Assembly: GCA_036897525.1 (NCBI GenBank)
Contig: JAYMTJ010000094.1
Coordinates: 1-33,313, forward strand
Direction: 5' to 3'
DNA from: Pelargonium x hortorum
Lineage: Eukaryota > Streptophyta > Magnoliopsida > Geraniales > Geraniaceae
DNA length: 33,313 nt
The translations under genes were made by a program, and so were the position numbers. Under the pieces are notes generated by a model. It was given only the letters and a program-made list of their open reading frames with translations, made no database searches and was not told the origin of the DNA. Within the stretch, counting starts at the first letter, position 1. The number at the start of each line of letters is the position of its first letter. Shown here piece by piece: positions 11,242 to 22,972 of this stretch.

Positions 11242-12359
11242 AACCAAGGAACTTCTCCGATAGCTAGCGCTGTTAATGGAAAGAAGGTTTTAGGAATAGA
11301 TTATATCCTGAAAGTTATTAATAATTCCTAATATCCTTACCTTACTCGCAAGTCTTACTTTAGCCTTAACTCTGATCGAGAATTGTAAACCCTTGAAACA
11401 AAGGGACATGAAAAAAAAAAGACTAACCGCAAAGTAACCTTATCATAACAGCACAGCTATACCTACACTTTATCTTAATTAATAGACCCATCTTCTTAAG
11501 AAGCTCACTTATAGTCATACCCGCACTCTCAGCTAGATTCTTACTCTTCTGTAACTCGGGAGTTGCTTTCTTCGTAGGAGTCTTTCGAGCTATACAAGTC
11601 TTATATAAGCTGTACTTAAGCTATTTCTAGTAAAGTGATAAAGTGTCCTACCTATTTTGTTATTTTGTAAGGAGTTATTATACTCTAGCTTTATTAGTTA
11701 CTAATGGAATAGATAGTCAATATTAGTTTAGTTTAATGACTCGGTATTCCTTATCAAGTATATAGAATTCTGCTTTCCCTGTTGTAATGTAATGTTAAGA
11801 CTAATTACTAACTAAGAGTGCTTTAACAAAGTGAAGCTTAGAATCATTTAGATAAAGTAGATAAAGAATCACTCAGAATCGCTGATATTATATAGTTAGT
11901 AAATTTGTAGCAATTGAAGTGAGTTTGTTTATGTCTATTAGCAGTATAGTATCTGAATTCCCTAACTGTTTTATAGGCCTTAGCTGTAACTAGAATTAGT
12001 TAAAAACCTTTAATCTTTTATAAACGAACTCCGCCCTGTCCTGTATAGAACTAATATGGAAGTCTCTATTCTATAGCCGTTAAAAGCTCTGAACCTAGCT
12101 CCGAAAAAACTCTAAAAAAAGTATAATAACTACAAGCTGCAATAAGCCCCGTACCCTAACTCATAATCCCTTCCAGCTGTTGGCATTAAAGAAAGCTAGC
12201 CACTAGAAGCACTCTGAAATGTACTTTCTGAGGAACCCAATCGAAGTTTAATCTCTATCCCTGCAAATCCCTCTAAAAAGCAACTCCGAGCTTGTCGCCT
12301 TGAATGCCTTTCATTTCCTCCCAAATGCCGATGGAAAACTGTTCTTTGCAAGTGGCGCA

Positions 12360-12377
12360 GTAGCTTATCGGTAAAGA
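12360..12377 (+). pseudogene. orphan tRNA D-arm, second copy
   Basis: GTAGCTTATCGGTAAAGA matches the core at 11222-11239 with one base gap and a few changes. The D-stem CTT/AAG pairs cleanly. A pyrimidine repeat follows instead of the rest of a tRNA, so at best this is a 5' fragment. Confidence 0.25.
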
Positions 12378-12388
12378 CAGAACTCCTA

Positions 12389-12406
12389 TTTTCTTTTCTT
12401 TTCTTT
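12389..12406. repeat. (TTTTC)3 microsatellite
   Basis: Three TTTTC copies plus TTT form a pyrimidine simple repeat. Confidence 0.75.
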
Positions 12407-14062
12407 ATATTGAAGGATAGAGGACTAAGAGAATCAAATTCTTGTTTGTGTAGCTCTATGACTAAAAGCGAGTTAAAAGTGTTCCAGTTTTAATAGTATT
12501 TAATAGATAACAGAGTATAGTATAGAGCATCCCAACAACAGTGTCACAGTAACAACGGAACCTACAAACTAAAGTTTGCCTCTTATTCTTATCATCCGAA
12601 ATAGAATATCCACCTATTTATCTTCTCTGTGCCAGCTCGAATTACAGTCAATATAAGATATTCCCTAAACTCATTAATGAAAGAAGGTGAATCCTGGCAT
12701 GAGAGTAGGCCAAACCAAGGTTAAGTTAGATTAGTAGTACAGTTTGAACTTTACTTTAGGTATTAGTGGTTATTGACGAATTTCTAGTTTTAAGGAATTG
12801 CTTGACAGAGTAACTACACTCGATACAAGGGATTTCTCTAGCTATTTGAGAGCTCTTTACGCCTATAAGTAAGTACTAACCCCATACCCTATCCACTAGT
12901 TCTAACTAATTTAAGAGAACTCTTGCCTTAGGAACCTACTCTAAATACACCTTTTGAAACCAACTAAATGAAATTCCGGTCTAATGCTTATGCGGGTACT
13001 TCCTCTTTGTGAAAGGGCTCCCTTTACTACTACAAAGTAAGAACTGGCTCGAAAGAGCTTAGGGATTCTCTATAAAAAGTTGAGACTTGCGATTATATTA
13101 CTAGAAATGTTTCTAACTAAAAGGGTGTCCCAATTCATAAAAGGTATATCTATAATCTAAGTGATTATCAACTTCTAATCAAAGGGAATTTACTAGAGTA
13201 GAGCCCTCCTGTCTTTCTTTTTGAATACCAAGACAGTTTCAATCTAGGACATTCCTTAACTATAAAGACTCTCTATTGGGGATTCCTATTATATTATAAA
13301 GTCAGCTAAAAAAAGGGGCACTCTAAAAAAAGACACACTTTGTCTCAACTTACAAGGCAGGGATTCACAGAAGTTTTTCCGGCTAGGCATTTTCTTTAGG
13401 TTTCGGGCAAGCAAGACTCAGTTAGCAAATAGTTCTTTATAGTGATTGTATATAAGATTCCCTTTCGTTAAACTGAAATTTCTACAACTTTCTCTCCATT
13501 CTTAATTAAACCGTAGACAGAGAAATAGAACCAAAAAGACATACACTTTTCACGATATTTTGTTGGGTCAGTGTTTTCTAGTGTCTCATTACTGGATTTA
13601 TACCTGATTAGAATAGTACCCTATTTACTTTACTTCCTAGATTTTTTCGACTTAGCTCTTTGTTAATAACTAGACTATAAACCGAACTAGTAATTACTCA
13701 GCAAGAAATGTTCATACTAAATCAAATCCCTTTCGTACGAGCCCTTGTTCTTGCCTTCGTCTTAGTAGCAGTACTCTTCTTCATAGCTATACCTGTCTTC
13801 GATCAAAAAGGGTTTAGTAGTTAAGAGAGTAGTTGTTTAATAGTCTTTCTTTTTACTCGTATTAGTCTAGATTCCTCTCTCCTTGATAAGTGTAAAGGTA
13901 TTGGTTATAATAGTCCTTTATACTTTATGACAACAGATACTTCTACTTCTTACCTGTTTTCTGTAGCCAGTGTGTGTTCTGCCTAAAAGGACTCATTAAG
14001 TTAGAAAGTTGACAGCAAATATAGAGCTTAGAAAGCTCTAACAATGGGGAATTAAGACTATA

Positions 14063-14098
14063 GGGAGTCCTGAGTGGCTAAGGCATGGGTAGTTTCAG
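14063..14098 (+). pseudogene. tRNA-Ser/Leu-type 5' part
   Basis: GGGAGTCCTGAGTGGCTAA followed by GGCATGGGTAG closely follows the 5' acceptor and D-arm of class II tRNAs of the serine type, where TGGCTGAGTGGCTTAAGGCA is typical. No matching anticodon arm, long variable arm or 3' acceptor (GACTCCC) follows within about 90 bases. It may be a truncated copy, or its first bases may belong to the mini-palindrome family (GGGAGTCC). Confidence 0.4.
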
Positions 14099-15697
14099 TG
14101 TACGGGTTTTGTTTGGTTTCTTATTCTTTTTAGTTCCAGATCTAAGCTGGGATATGAGAATAAAGAGAGGGTCTAGTTTCTGTCCCTTACTTTTCCATCT
14201 CGTTAACAAAAAAATACAAGTATAAGGTATAAGGAGTCTTTATAATTTGTTCCTCACAAGTTTTCTTAAGAGTTTTATTACTAAAAATGAAATATTTTCT
14301 TTTTTGGCCAGCAGTAAAGAGACTTGTTAATGTATCCGTCTTCTCCTCAACAGAGTGGGCCACGTCCGGGACCCCCCTTATCTTTAACAAGATCCTAAGC
14401 AACTCCCACCAGTCCTTTGTGATTAAATTCGAAGTATCGTCCGGGAAGTTTATGTACTCTAGGAGCCCCCCTCTCTCTCGCCGAATATAGATTTCCTTTT
14501 AATTAAGCAGTAGCGAAAGCGAAGCTCCTATCTCTTTTATTCAAATCAAAGAAGAACTTGTTGAAGGAAAACCTTGGGTTAATAAAACCAGGTCAACTAA
14601 AAATGAAAGAATCTTGACCTTCCCACTTAGCTGCTGCTTTAGGAAATAAATGCTTAAATTAAAGGAGATTCCGAAATGTTGTATAGTTTTTTACATTCTA
14701 TTTGGAGGATACTGGGTTTCTACTTTAGAGGGGTTTAGTCCGCAGTAATTTAAGATTCTGATATTCTTTGTTATTACTCCAGCATCCTTTCCTTTATATT
14801 TTTAGATAAAGACTTATAGAGTGCTCGGTTTGTAAGCTGCTAATTTAAGAAAAATGAAGTGCTTTTTTTTAGCAATATTCTTGTAATAGTAAAAAAAGGA
14901 AATACCTCGAGAAAACTTAGAAAAAAACAGGGTCTTTTTTCCCCGAACTGGACCCCCATAATTAAGAGTAAATAAATATATGCAAAGCAAAAAAATGAGG
15001 CAATCCCTCTTTTCTTTTTTATATGAACCTATATCTATATCAAATTGTTAACATGGCATAACCCGCATCTGAGAAACATCCTTTAGTATGAGTAACTAAA
15101 ATGATAATAAAGTATTCGACACCTCTGGGAAACATTTACTGCATTTATTTCTATTTAAGATATTCCATTACATAAAATGAACTCAAGTATAAACCCTAGT
15201 ATTTTTTGATACTGAAGGTTACGTTTTAAGAGTTATAGTACAAAGTACCCTTTTTTTGGACAACTTCAAAGCTGGATCGCAGGCACTCCACATTTAGACA
15301 GGAATATGCATATCCCGAATCCCGAGCATTATTCTTATTATTTTCATAGGGTCAAAACGTCTCATTTTTTTTGTATCTTCCAGACAATATGAGTATAAGA
15401 ACTTCACACAGGGGCTTCTAATAAATAGAATTCTTAGAGGTTGTCGGTACGGTTTTTTTTTTAATTCAGATTATAGACAAAAAAAAATCCCTACTAGAAT
15501 AAGTTTTTGTAGTATAATGCGCAAGAGCACTGCTACGTACCTTGTAAAGAAAATTTTATAAGAAATCTTAAGGGCAGCTCTGGATTCTATTCTATAACAG
15601 GATATTTTAAAATTTTCCTGGACTCAAAGTCGAGGTACATGCTCCTGTTAGAAAGGACTTCTTGCTTGAGGTATTCTATTTCCACCCAGAATAGAAA
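14099..15697. other. spacer, no gene
   Basis: No gene is recognisable. Two frames overlap here on opposite strands (14187-14402 minus, 14287-14490 plus). Neither has a known domain, and opposite-strand overlap is typical of chance frames. A G+C-richer patch lies at about 14340-14480. Confidence 0.55.
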
Positions 15698-15767
15698 GGA
15701 GTGTATTACTTGGTAGAACATTGGAAGATTCACCTAACGGCCGTAGGTTCAAGTCTGCTCGTAATTA
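15698..15767 (+). pseudogene. tRNA-Lys relic
   Basis: Aligned from memory to plant mitochondrial tRNA-Lys, the agreement runs along the whole molecule: GGAGTGTAT at the 5' end, TTGGTAGAACATTGG for D-arm and 5' anticodon strand, CCTAACGGCCGTAGG for 3' anticodon strand, variable loop and T-stem, then TTCAAGTCTGCT. The loop reads AGATTCA, so the TTT anticodon and the U33 position are gone. Three bases are missing before the D-loop and one C after the T-loop. The original acceptor strands no longer pair, although ATTAC (15705-15709) can pair with GTAAT (15761-15765). The T-stem still closes with wobble pairs over a 6-base loop. It is almost certainly a pseudogene. Confidence 0.6.
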
Positions 15768-16803
15768 GAAGTTAATAGTTCTTAGAATATGTATAATTTA
15801 GTCCAGTACACTGGATAGCTATCAACAGAATGAGACTAAAAGCTCTTGAAATAACATAACGGGCTACTAAAGAATCTCATGAATCGGATACGAAATTTGA
15901 GAGAAATCAGTATAAGATAAGTATAAAAAGCAAAACTAAGTTGAGTAAACCAGTGTATACAAGTATAAAATACAAACTTAAAAAGTATATCATGTGGCTA
16001 TGTCTAGGAGTATCAGAATGAAAACCCTGTAACATAAACCTGTCTTTACAACGAGACAACGCAGGATTCTTCACTCTTTGTTCTGGTTTATGTTGCTTCT
16101 ACCGTACCTAATTAGAATGTGAAGCCCTTTTAATCTAAAGTTTTCCCTAATTGTGAGTCTATTTTTATTCTTTTATTCTATTGACAACAAAACAAGGATC
16201 CCTGCAAAGATATTTTAAATACATGAGGAGGGCAGCTCTATAGCCTGGGTCGCTAATTTCTTTCCCTATTTGGCGTAACGAGAATAACCATCTTGTTTGA
16301 CTTGAGACTTGTAACAGAATATTATGTAAAAGGTTTCAAAAAATCATTATTTACCAGGGCTTCCCGCCTCAGAGAAAGAGACTAGAGCTACTCAGACTAT
16401 CCAAGGACACTTTCATTAACCGGGATTGCTCTCATAAGCATACAAGTTAGTACAAACCAGGTTCCTATTATTTTAAAGAACTAAAAAACTTTATTCTTCT
16501 ACCTTTTTTTTATAAACACTTTCTAGACTTCATAGCTGTAAAAAGTTTTCTTAATGAGTGGACAAATAAAACTAACTAACCTATTGGATATAAAAATAGG
16601 TATTAAAAAAGAGGGATCCCTTGTAAATAAACATCAGGATCTCTGTCCCACACAAGTATATAGTAAAGCTGTCCTGTCGAGAATTTAGCAAAAGAATAGG
16701 TAACGAAAAGTACTCTTAAAACATGTTAACAGAAGTTTCTCAGCATAGACAGGCTATATAAAGCTCGGTCAAGGACTTTCTTCCTCTCGTTATTGAGAGC
16801 TCA

Positions 16804-16822
16804 GAGAATCAAAGAGATTCTC
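16804..16822 (+). terminator. terminator-like hairpin
   Basis: GAGAATC (16804-16810) pairs fully with GATTCTC (16816-16822) over the loop AAAGA and is followed by GTCTTTTTATT. The shape fits an intrinsic terminator or a transcript 3'-end-stabilising hairpin. No upstream gene is visible, so function is unsupported. Confidence 0.3.
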
Positions 16823-18808
16823 GTCTTTTTATTATTAGCCCCTGGCTAACCCGTTTATTGATTTTCTTATTCGGATTACATCGATAGATATTGAGAAACT
16901 AATAAAGTACTTTTCCCCGGGCCCCCTTTTCGCTTAGAAGAGTCTCTGTTTTTGTTATCACCAAGTATTGTAAAGTGAAGTGCTCTTAATAATGTCGGGG
17001 TTTATTATGGGAAACACCACCAAAAGGGACTTACTAGAATTCAATGATATAAAAAGGACTCGCAGGCATTCCTTAACACTAAGTTAGACCCGGTTTTAGT
17101 GTAAAATACTTCTAGTGAAAGCATGATAGGGTCACTCTTTATAGGGCGTTTACTAAAACTAAAGTCATGTAAAGAACAAGACCATACATATATTAGGCCT
17201 CGAACTCGTGTATTTTACTAGTAGCTATGTTAATGAAACTTGTACATTTGTTACAGATTATGATCAGAGGAGGGGAAAACTTAGCAATGGAAGCAAAGCT
17301 CTAAATCTGATACGGAGGAATTTAAGGCTTATTTAAGGAGAATTTCCAGCTTTTATAGCATATTTTAGGCATAAGTTTTCCTTCTTGAACAAGAACGAAC
17401 CTCTAGCTATACCATCACGAATTAGACCAAATAAAAGATAGAGAATTGTATTGACTCATTAGCTTTCATCAGCAACTGCTAGCAAAGGACTGATTTGATT
17501 AACAACTTCAACAAGGAATACATTTTCTTTCTCGGATCGACTAGAGAACAGAAGAACTAAAGACTACAAATTGGAACTCTTAATCTCTGTGATCTACTCC
17601 TTAAAAAAAGATTCTCTATACTTTACCAAACAAGAAATGGATTTTCTCTGTAGTTATTACTTTCCTTGCAAAAACAATAGAATCTGTCTTCTGTTACTCC
17701 TTTTCTTGCTATCAAAGAAAAAGAAGTCATAAAAATAAGAAGATGTTGATGGTGGGTATTGGGTTCATGTTCTATTTCTATCTAGAATACTACTCTAGTT
17801 AATCTCCTTCGGCACCCTCTACCTCTAGGTCGGTAAAAGGACATATCTATTCTCTTTCTAAGGCAACAACCTCCATACCGATAAACACAAAAGCACTAGA
17901 GGAATTCTCCCGTGTCAGTAACTCCAAAGCACAAGAGGGATGTCCTTTACTAGAGCTCCTAGACCTTTATACAATCTATTATAATGCCTTACTCTCATTT
18001 CATAATTAACTAAGAATCTCCTTTAAGAGCAATACATACTTTTTAAAAATACACAAGCTAGATTATAACACTAAGCTCCCCAGAAGAACAAAAGGAAGAA
18101 CATTCAGCAGGTACAGCTTCTACCCCTGGTTTCCTAGGAAAAGTCTAGCTGCCAAGATTTATAAAAGGAATTCTGCAGAAGAATAAGAAGTTGGCGGCTT
18201 GGGTTTCTTTTTTCTGGGTTCTCCGGTTTCCAGTTAGGTTAAAAAAAGAAAGGAAAGAGTTCTGGTTTTTTTTGTTATAATGGAAGTAGGTATACTCCAC
18301 TCTCTTGCGTAAAACTTCCTCCGTACCCTATTGGTCGGTAACATAGATTGACTCCTAATACTTAAAAGGCTCAAGCCTCTTTAACAACAGGGGCATAGGA
18401 GCAATAGGAATATCCCTTACAACTCTTATACCATTACTATTTAGATTAGAACAAGTAAGACTCTATAAAAAGAAAAAAATTTATCTAATAATATCTATCC
18501 GTTGTTGTAGGTTTCTTATTCGAGATAATGATAGGTGGTTTTTAGGGAATATAATGAGTAAAAGACAGCAATAGGTTTTAGACTAACACAGCACAGGGAA
18601 TACAAAGGAAGGTGTCTACCTTCAAAGTAAGAAATCTCAATTAATAGAATAAGAATAGAAGTTTTGAAACTATAATAACTAATGTAATACTATAAAACGT
18701 AAGACAATAGCAGGGAACACTAAGACCGAGAATACTACTAAGGCGGAGATCAAGCTTTACTAGGACTAGATTAAGACTTTGCTCTAAACTTGTCCAATCC
18801 TTTCTTTA

Positions 18809-18822
18809 GGAAGGCCCCTTCC
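18809..18822. other. G+C palindrome
   Basis: GGAAGG and CCTTCC flank two C. It belongs to the G+C mini-palindrome class that is frequent in this window. Confidence 0.55.
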
Positions 18823-20380
18823 CTCTAAAAAAAGACTATACATAAGTATAAGTGATTTTTAAAGTTATCTTTGTTGATAAGCCGCTCTTTGAAGGCATCT
18901 ACAGGGTACTATGATAAGAGTTCAGCACAGTAAGCAAAAAAAGGAGGCCCTTTCTTGCCTAAGAGTTCGAAAAGGGATTTGGCCTAAATGAATTAAGATT
19001 CATACTAAAATTGAATAGTTTATAAATAGACTTGCTCAAGATAACAAATTGGAAAGAATATCAAATATTAAAGCAAATTGAGCCTAGTATTAGCTACATT
19101 ACAAGATTCAACATAATCCTAACACAGCCTTAAAATTATTAACGAGAATTCTGGGTATGTAAGACAAATATAGAGTACAAACTTACAGAAACAAAAAGAT
19201 AGACTCTAATTCTTAGAAGAGAGATTTTGACTTATAACTTCAAGTTAACTAAATGTAATAAATCTACTTTTTCTTTAAACGAACACCATAGTTTTAGTCT
19301 TATTTTACAAAGTGGTAAAGCAATCCACCAAATTCAATTAGAGAAGACTTTCGGCTCAAATTCTATTATAATCTTAAAAAAGTCCCACAACTTTGTTGCT
19401 TTTTATCCAGTTATGAAATTGCTTTAAACACTGGATTAAACAGCATTAGCATTGAATAACTTATAAGTAAGTAGAAAGCACGGGAAGTTTTAGATAAACT
19501 ACTCCGCACCCTTAATAAATATAAAGTTCCGGTACTTTTTGCATCTAAGGAAGGCCATAGGTTCAACTCGTATCCATAAATAAATTTTGAATTCTTACTC
19601 ATGAAATCAGCTTCGCTGTGAAGCCCCTTTATCTCCGAAACCTATAGAATGAAACTTAAGGCTTCTTTTGTCCGTTTTGTATCTAAATTATGCTTATTAG
19701 GGAAAGTCCTTCTTTATCCTTTTGCAATACGAGTTTCTACTGCCTGCCCATTGGTTACATTCTCACAACTAAGTTCAAGCCGGTTAGAGGAGGCAGCTGC
19801 TCAACGTATACTATAAACAATCCTAAGCAGCCTTTATACTAAAAAATGACCTAGATATTAAAATTTCTTCTATAGTTCTTTATTGCGTGTTTTAGGGAAT
19901 CCTCCTTGCCCTTTGCATGATGAATAAATGGCTGTTCTTCTTTTTTTTGGAGAATCTTCTTAACCAAATGAAAAGGAACCTCTTTTTTCGTAATCTGTTA
20001 ACGTATGCTAGTGTTTGTCTGAGAAAAATCTTTTGTGTATTTACAAATGATTCAAAAAACTTCTGTATGGGCGTTTTCTTGTGGGTTCGGTTAGTGGTTA
20101 GTCCTGGTGGTATACCCCTCTTTTTTATTCCTCGTGATATTAACCACCTTTCTCATACCGAATGATATTCTATCTAGTTAGTTTGTACGTAAAAAAAACT
20201 TGGAAAGAGTCTATATATAATATAATATGAACCGCGAGTTCTTACTGACTGATTGCGCTCTTCTTTATCCTCATCCGTACGTGTGGACTTAACCTTAAGG
20301 AAAGTTAGTTGATGCTAGTGACAGGGTCTAACGTTATTCAATCCTATTTATGGATGTTTTCACGCCGGTTTTTTGTTTTA

Positions 20381-20399
20381 TAGGTAGCTCTAGGTAGCA
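20381..20399. repeat. 10-bp tandem duplication
   Basis: TAGGTAGCTC and TAGGTAGCAT are adjacent and share the first eight bases. Short slippage duplication. Confidence 0.6.
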
Positions 20400-20831
20400 T
20401 CATAAGCCGTTTCAGCTACTTTAGCACCTTTTTTAATCCGCTAATTCTAATTCGTTAATGATAAAACTTATCGAGAGTGGTACTATATTAAGCTTAAGGA
20501 AATCCCAGTGAATGTTCCAGGACCAGATTCGTAAATTCTATAATCAGTATATTAAAGACACCGTGAAGTTAAAAAGGGACCCCTACTAAGCTAGGAGATG
20601 CTATATACTACTGGAGGAGCGCTAACTAAGAATAAGGATAAGTTGCAAGACAAGGTGATCGTTCCTCAAGCTAACTGTTTTTTTAATGTGTATTAATTAT
20701 TAGGACGGGTAACCCGGGTTTTTAAGGAAAGGTTTCGTCTTATATGTTAAATCCTTTCTTTAGACTAAGACTACTATATACCGTATACAATATAATTACT
20801 TTCTATTTATAAGGAGGCTGTCAAACGAATC

Positions 20832-20849
20832 TAATATAATATAATATAA
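20832..20849. repeat. (TAATA)n microsatellite
   Basis: TAATA is repeated three times plus TAA. A similar AT repeat lies near 20211-20230. Confidence 0.75.
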
Positions 20850-21382
20850 GAACAGGAATAACCTAAAAGACTATAGCTAAGTAGTATACTCTAAAAAAAG
20901 GGGAATACAAGTACCAGTATCTCTTCTGTGCTCTTCTCTGAGAAGAAGCCCGTTAAGATTATAGCTAGAAAGAAGAGGAGTGGCGCTAATAAGGCTCCTG
21001 GGATACGGAATATGTCTAGCTAATAGGTGTTAAGTCTAGTTATTAAGATGAAACTGAAAACAAGTAAGAGTATAGTATAGAGTGTGAAAGGGAGTAAGAA
21101 GATGTTGGTGTTATAGTATAGGGTTTCTTCAAAAAAAGACACCATAGATTACCAAAAGTATAGAAAGATCCTATAAACTAAGTTGGTTAGAACAAAAGAC
21201 TTCGTAGAGAAGCCTACTCCTAGTATCTAATATGATATGAATCAAACCCAGTACATAAAATCTCAAGTATATCGCCAACCCCTTTTTGGGCTTTGAACCT
21301 TCTACAAGCAACGTCTGGTTAATTAAACATACCCGTGTCATTCTGCTTGAATCCTAAAGCGGGGGGTCTTTCAAAAAAGTTC

Positions 21383-21396
21383 TTTTTTTTTTTTTT
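21383..21396. repeat. T homopolymer
   Basis: Fourteen consecutive T form the longest homopolymer I noticed in the window. A GGGGGG run lies about 17 bases upstream (21361-21366). The length may be unreliable in assembly. Confidence 0.8.
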
Positions 21397-21492
21397 AATT
21401 TTAGTAAAATTTGTTTATTAGATTAGAAGTATTCCGGATATAGAGACTTCAATTCAAAGGGTTCCTAGTAGGTTCAGTTATACCTTTTCTTA

Positions 21493-21912
21493 TTAGTAAG
21501 CGGAAAGCAATTCAAGAAATTCTAAAGTCAATTTTGATAAAGGGAGCCCTAACCATGAGAAAAACAGCATTCTGGATAGTGTTTGGCAGGATTCTTTTTC
21601 ATTCGTATTCCTATTTCTATTTATGAGCTTTGGCTGTAGGAAGTGCTGGATTTCTTGGCTGAAGGAGTTGCTTTTTAATAGAAGTAGAGAGTTTCCCTCT
21701 GTTTTAGTGAAGGGAGATGTAAAAATTGATCTCTTTATTTGCTCCGGTGTATGAGTTGCTAGAATATTGATTTCCTGGTTACTTGGATAGAGTTTTGTGA
21801 GATTAGAACTTTTGAGTTCTTTCTTAGGGTAGATTTTTGAAGTTCGTACTAAAAAAGATTTTTTGGTATAGAGTATAGAGATAGCTCTAAGTAAAGGGAG
21901 TAGTAGAGTCAT
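21493..21912 (-). CDS. hypothetical open frame, 139 codons, probably chance
   Basis: This is the longest open frame in the window. It starts at ATG on the minus strand with no ribosome-binding-like sequence upstream. The peptide is rich in Leu, Ser, Lys and Asn, has two weakly hydrophobic ends (LLLPLLRAI near the start; FFSWLGLPLSKLTLEFLELLSAY-like end) and no motif I recognise. At about 36% G+C, roughly 7% of random codons are stops, so a frame this long is expected about 0.2 times in a window of this size. That is uncommon but not decisive. Composition matches the surroundings. It could be a chimeric organelle ORF of the kind found in plant mitochondria. Confidence 0.15.
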   Translation of the reverse strand: MTLLLPLLRAISILYTKKSFLVRTSKIYPKKELKSSNLTKLYPSNQEINILATHTPEQIKRSIFTSPFTKTEGNSLLLLKSNSFSQEIQHFLQPKLINRNRNTNEKESCQTLSRMLFFSWLGLPLSKLTLEFLELLSAY

Positions 21913-22972
21913 AAGGATTACCGGTTTGAGCTATTTACGAGTTCTTAAGTCATTCAAAGAAGAGCCAAAAAGTAGATAGGTATACCCTTATAAGATAAAG
22001 TAAAGACTTTCTAGTAACTAGAGCCCCGTTTCCGACGTCATACGAATCAAGTCTTTTCCTTAGCTTGAAGTTTAGCTGGTAGGTTTCCCGTTAAGTTGAT
22101 AGGGAGTTTCATAACTGAATAAACAAGGGATTCTTTTGTCGTAAGTGAGGGTTTGACTACTAGATATAGATTTTCTTAGTCTTAAGGTTGCTGTAGGTTT
22201 GAACTAAATCTCAGTGAAAGACGGGGTTTTTAGAAAATCTAAGTCATTCCATTTATAGGAAAAGCTATTTAGAAGTCAGTTCCTTATTCTGTTTTAAGGA
22301 TAAACTGACTTTGGATAACGAAAGAACCTTTTTGTGTCTCAGGTCGGTCAAGTCATTTGATCACTCAAACTGTGAGATATTGACTCGATTTTATAAGGAT
22401 CCGTTTAGAGCTTTCTGTATTACCCTTTTTAAGTTAGCTTTGTTTTCCTTTTGCGGTTAAGAGGCTTAAGAAATTGATGCAAGATTATCTAAAAGAGTCT
22501 TTGTATTTATATTACATTACGGTACCCCTCTTGACGTATCGTTAGATAGGATAGGAGCCCTAGCTAGTAAGGTTAGGAGTCAATACCTGCAGTGTAACGG
22601 AGGAAGGTGAATGTCTTGTAGTTTATCGATAGTACATGGGTACTCATGACCAAAGGCTTCTTCTTCTTTTTGTACTCTTATTCTGACTCAATTTTTCTTG
22701 TTTTACTTTGTACTCTACCTTTTAGTTTAGTCTTTCTTTGACTTCTTAGGCAAGACAGGAGAGGCAAGAGTAAGAGCTTTCACTAGGCTAGCGGGAGTCC
22801 TAAAGTAAGCGGGTCATTGAAAAGAAACATAGTCAAAAGGAACTCTAAAAAAGTAGAATGGGAGCTTACTGGGATACGAAGTCTGGGTTTCAACGGAAAA
22901 AAAGAAAGAAAAGAAATGAGATAGTAAAGAGGGATTCACTTCAGTAAGAATTGACTGAGAGGTAGAGTTACA
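21913..22972. other. spacer, no gene
   Basis: No gene is recognisable. It holds the strong stem-loop at 22273-22311. In the reading frame of the following peptide there is an open stretch (about 22802-22921) containing GIRSLGFNG, discussed with the possible reverse-transcriptase relic. Confidence 0.5.
22273..22311. promoter_or_regulatory. strong stem-loop
   Basis: AAGTCAGTT (22273-22281) pairs with AACTGACTT (22303-22311). An inner stem, CCTTA (22282-22286) with TAAGG (22295-22299), stacks on it with a 3-base bulge (ATA) on the 3' side and an 8-base loop. Fourteen Watson-Crick pairs in a 39-base unit make it the best hairpin I found. There is no T run after it and no gene beside it. It could stabilise a transcript end; this is inference. 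Confidence 0.45.

Larger units (their letters stand above)
11242..14062. other. spacer, no gene
   Basis: No gene is recognisable. The stretch holds the second D-arm-like copy (12360-12377), a TTTTC repeat (12389-12406) and AGAGTATAGTATAGAG at 12522-12537, which recurs at 21067-21082. Confidence 0.55.
15768..21492. other. spacer, no gene (5.7 kb)
   Basis: No gene is recognisable. The stretch holds a terminator-like hairpin (16804-16822), GGAAGG-CC-CCTTCC (18809-18822), two D-loop-like GGTCGGTAA sites (about 17829 and 18331) without further tRNA parts, a tandem TAGGTAGC pair (20381-20399), AT-rich repeats (about 20211-20230 and 20832-20849) and a 14-base T run at 21383-21396 preceded by six G. 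Minus-strand T-arm-like sequence CACGAGTTCGAGGCC near 17190-17205 lacks a D-arm. Frames at 19227-19427, 19411-19602 and 19917-20165 have no known domain. Confidence 0.55.

Noticed and set aside
14187-14490. Two overlapping open frames on opposite strands
   Set aside because: Neither has a domain. Overlap of antisense frames in a slightly G+C-richer patch is expected by chance.
17185-17250. Minus-strand T-arm-like CACGAGTTCGAGGCC
   Set aside because: No D-arm, poor T-stem pairing and no acceptor partner; isolated T-loop-like 7-mers are expected several times in this window.
17824-18340. GGTCGGTAA D-loop-like sites at about 17829 and 18331
   Set aside because: No anticodon arm or T-arm follows either site, and the motif is short.
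12522-21082. AGAGTATAGTATAGAG shared between 12522-12537 and 21067-21082
   Set aside because: A 16-base low-complexity AT match is expected about once by chance at this composition, and the flanks do not match.
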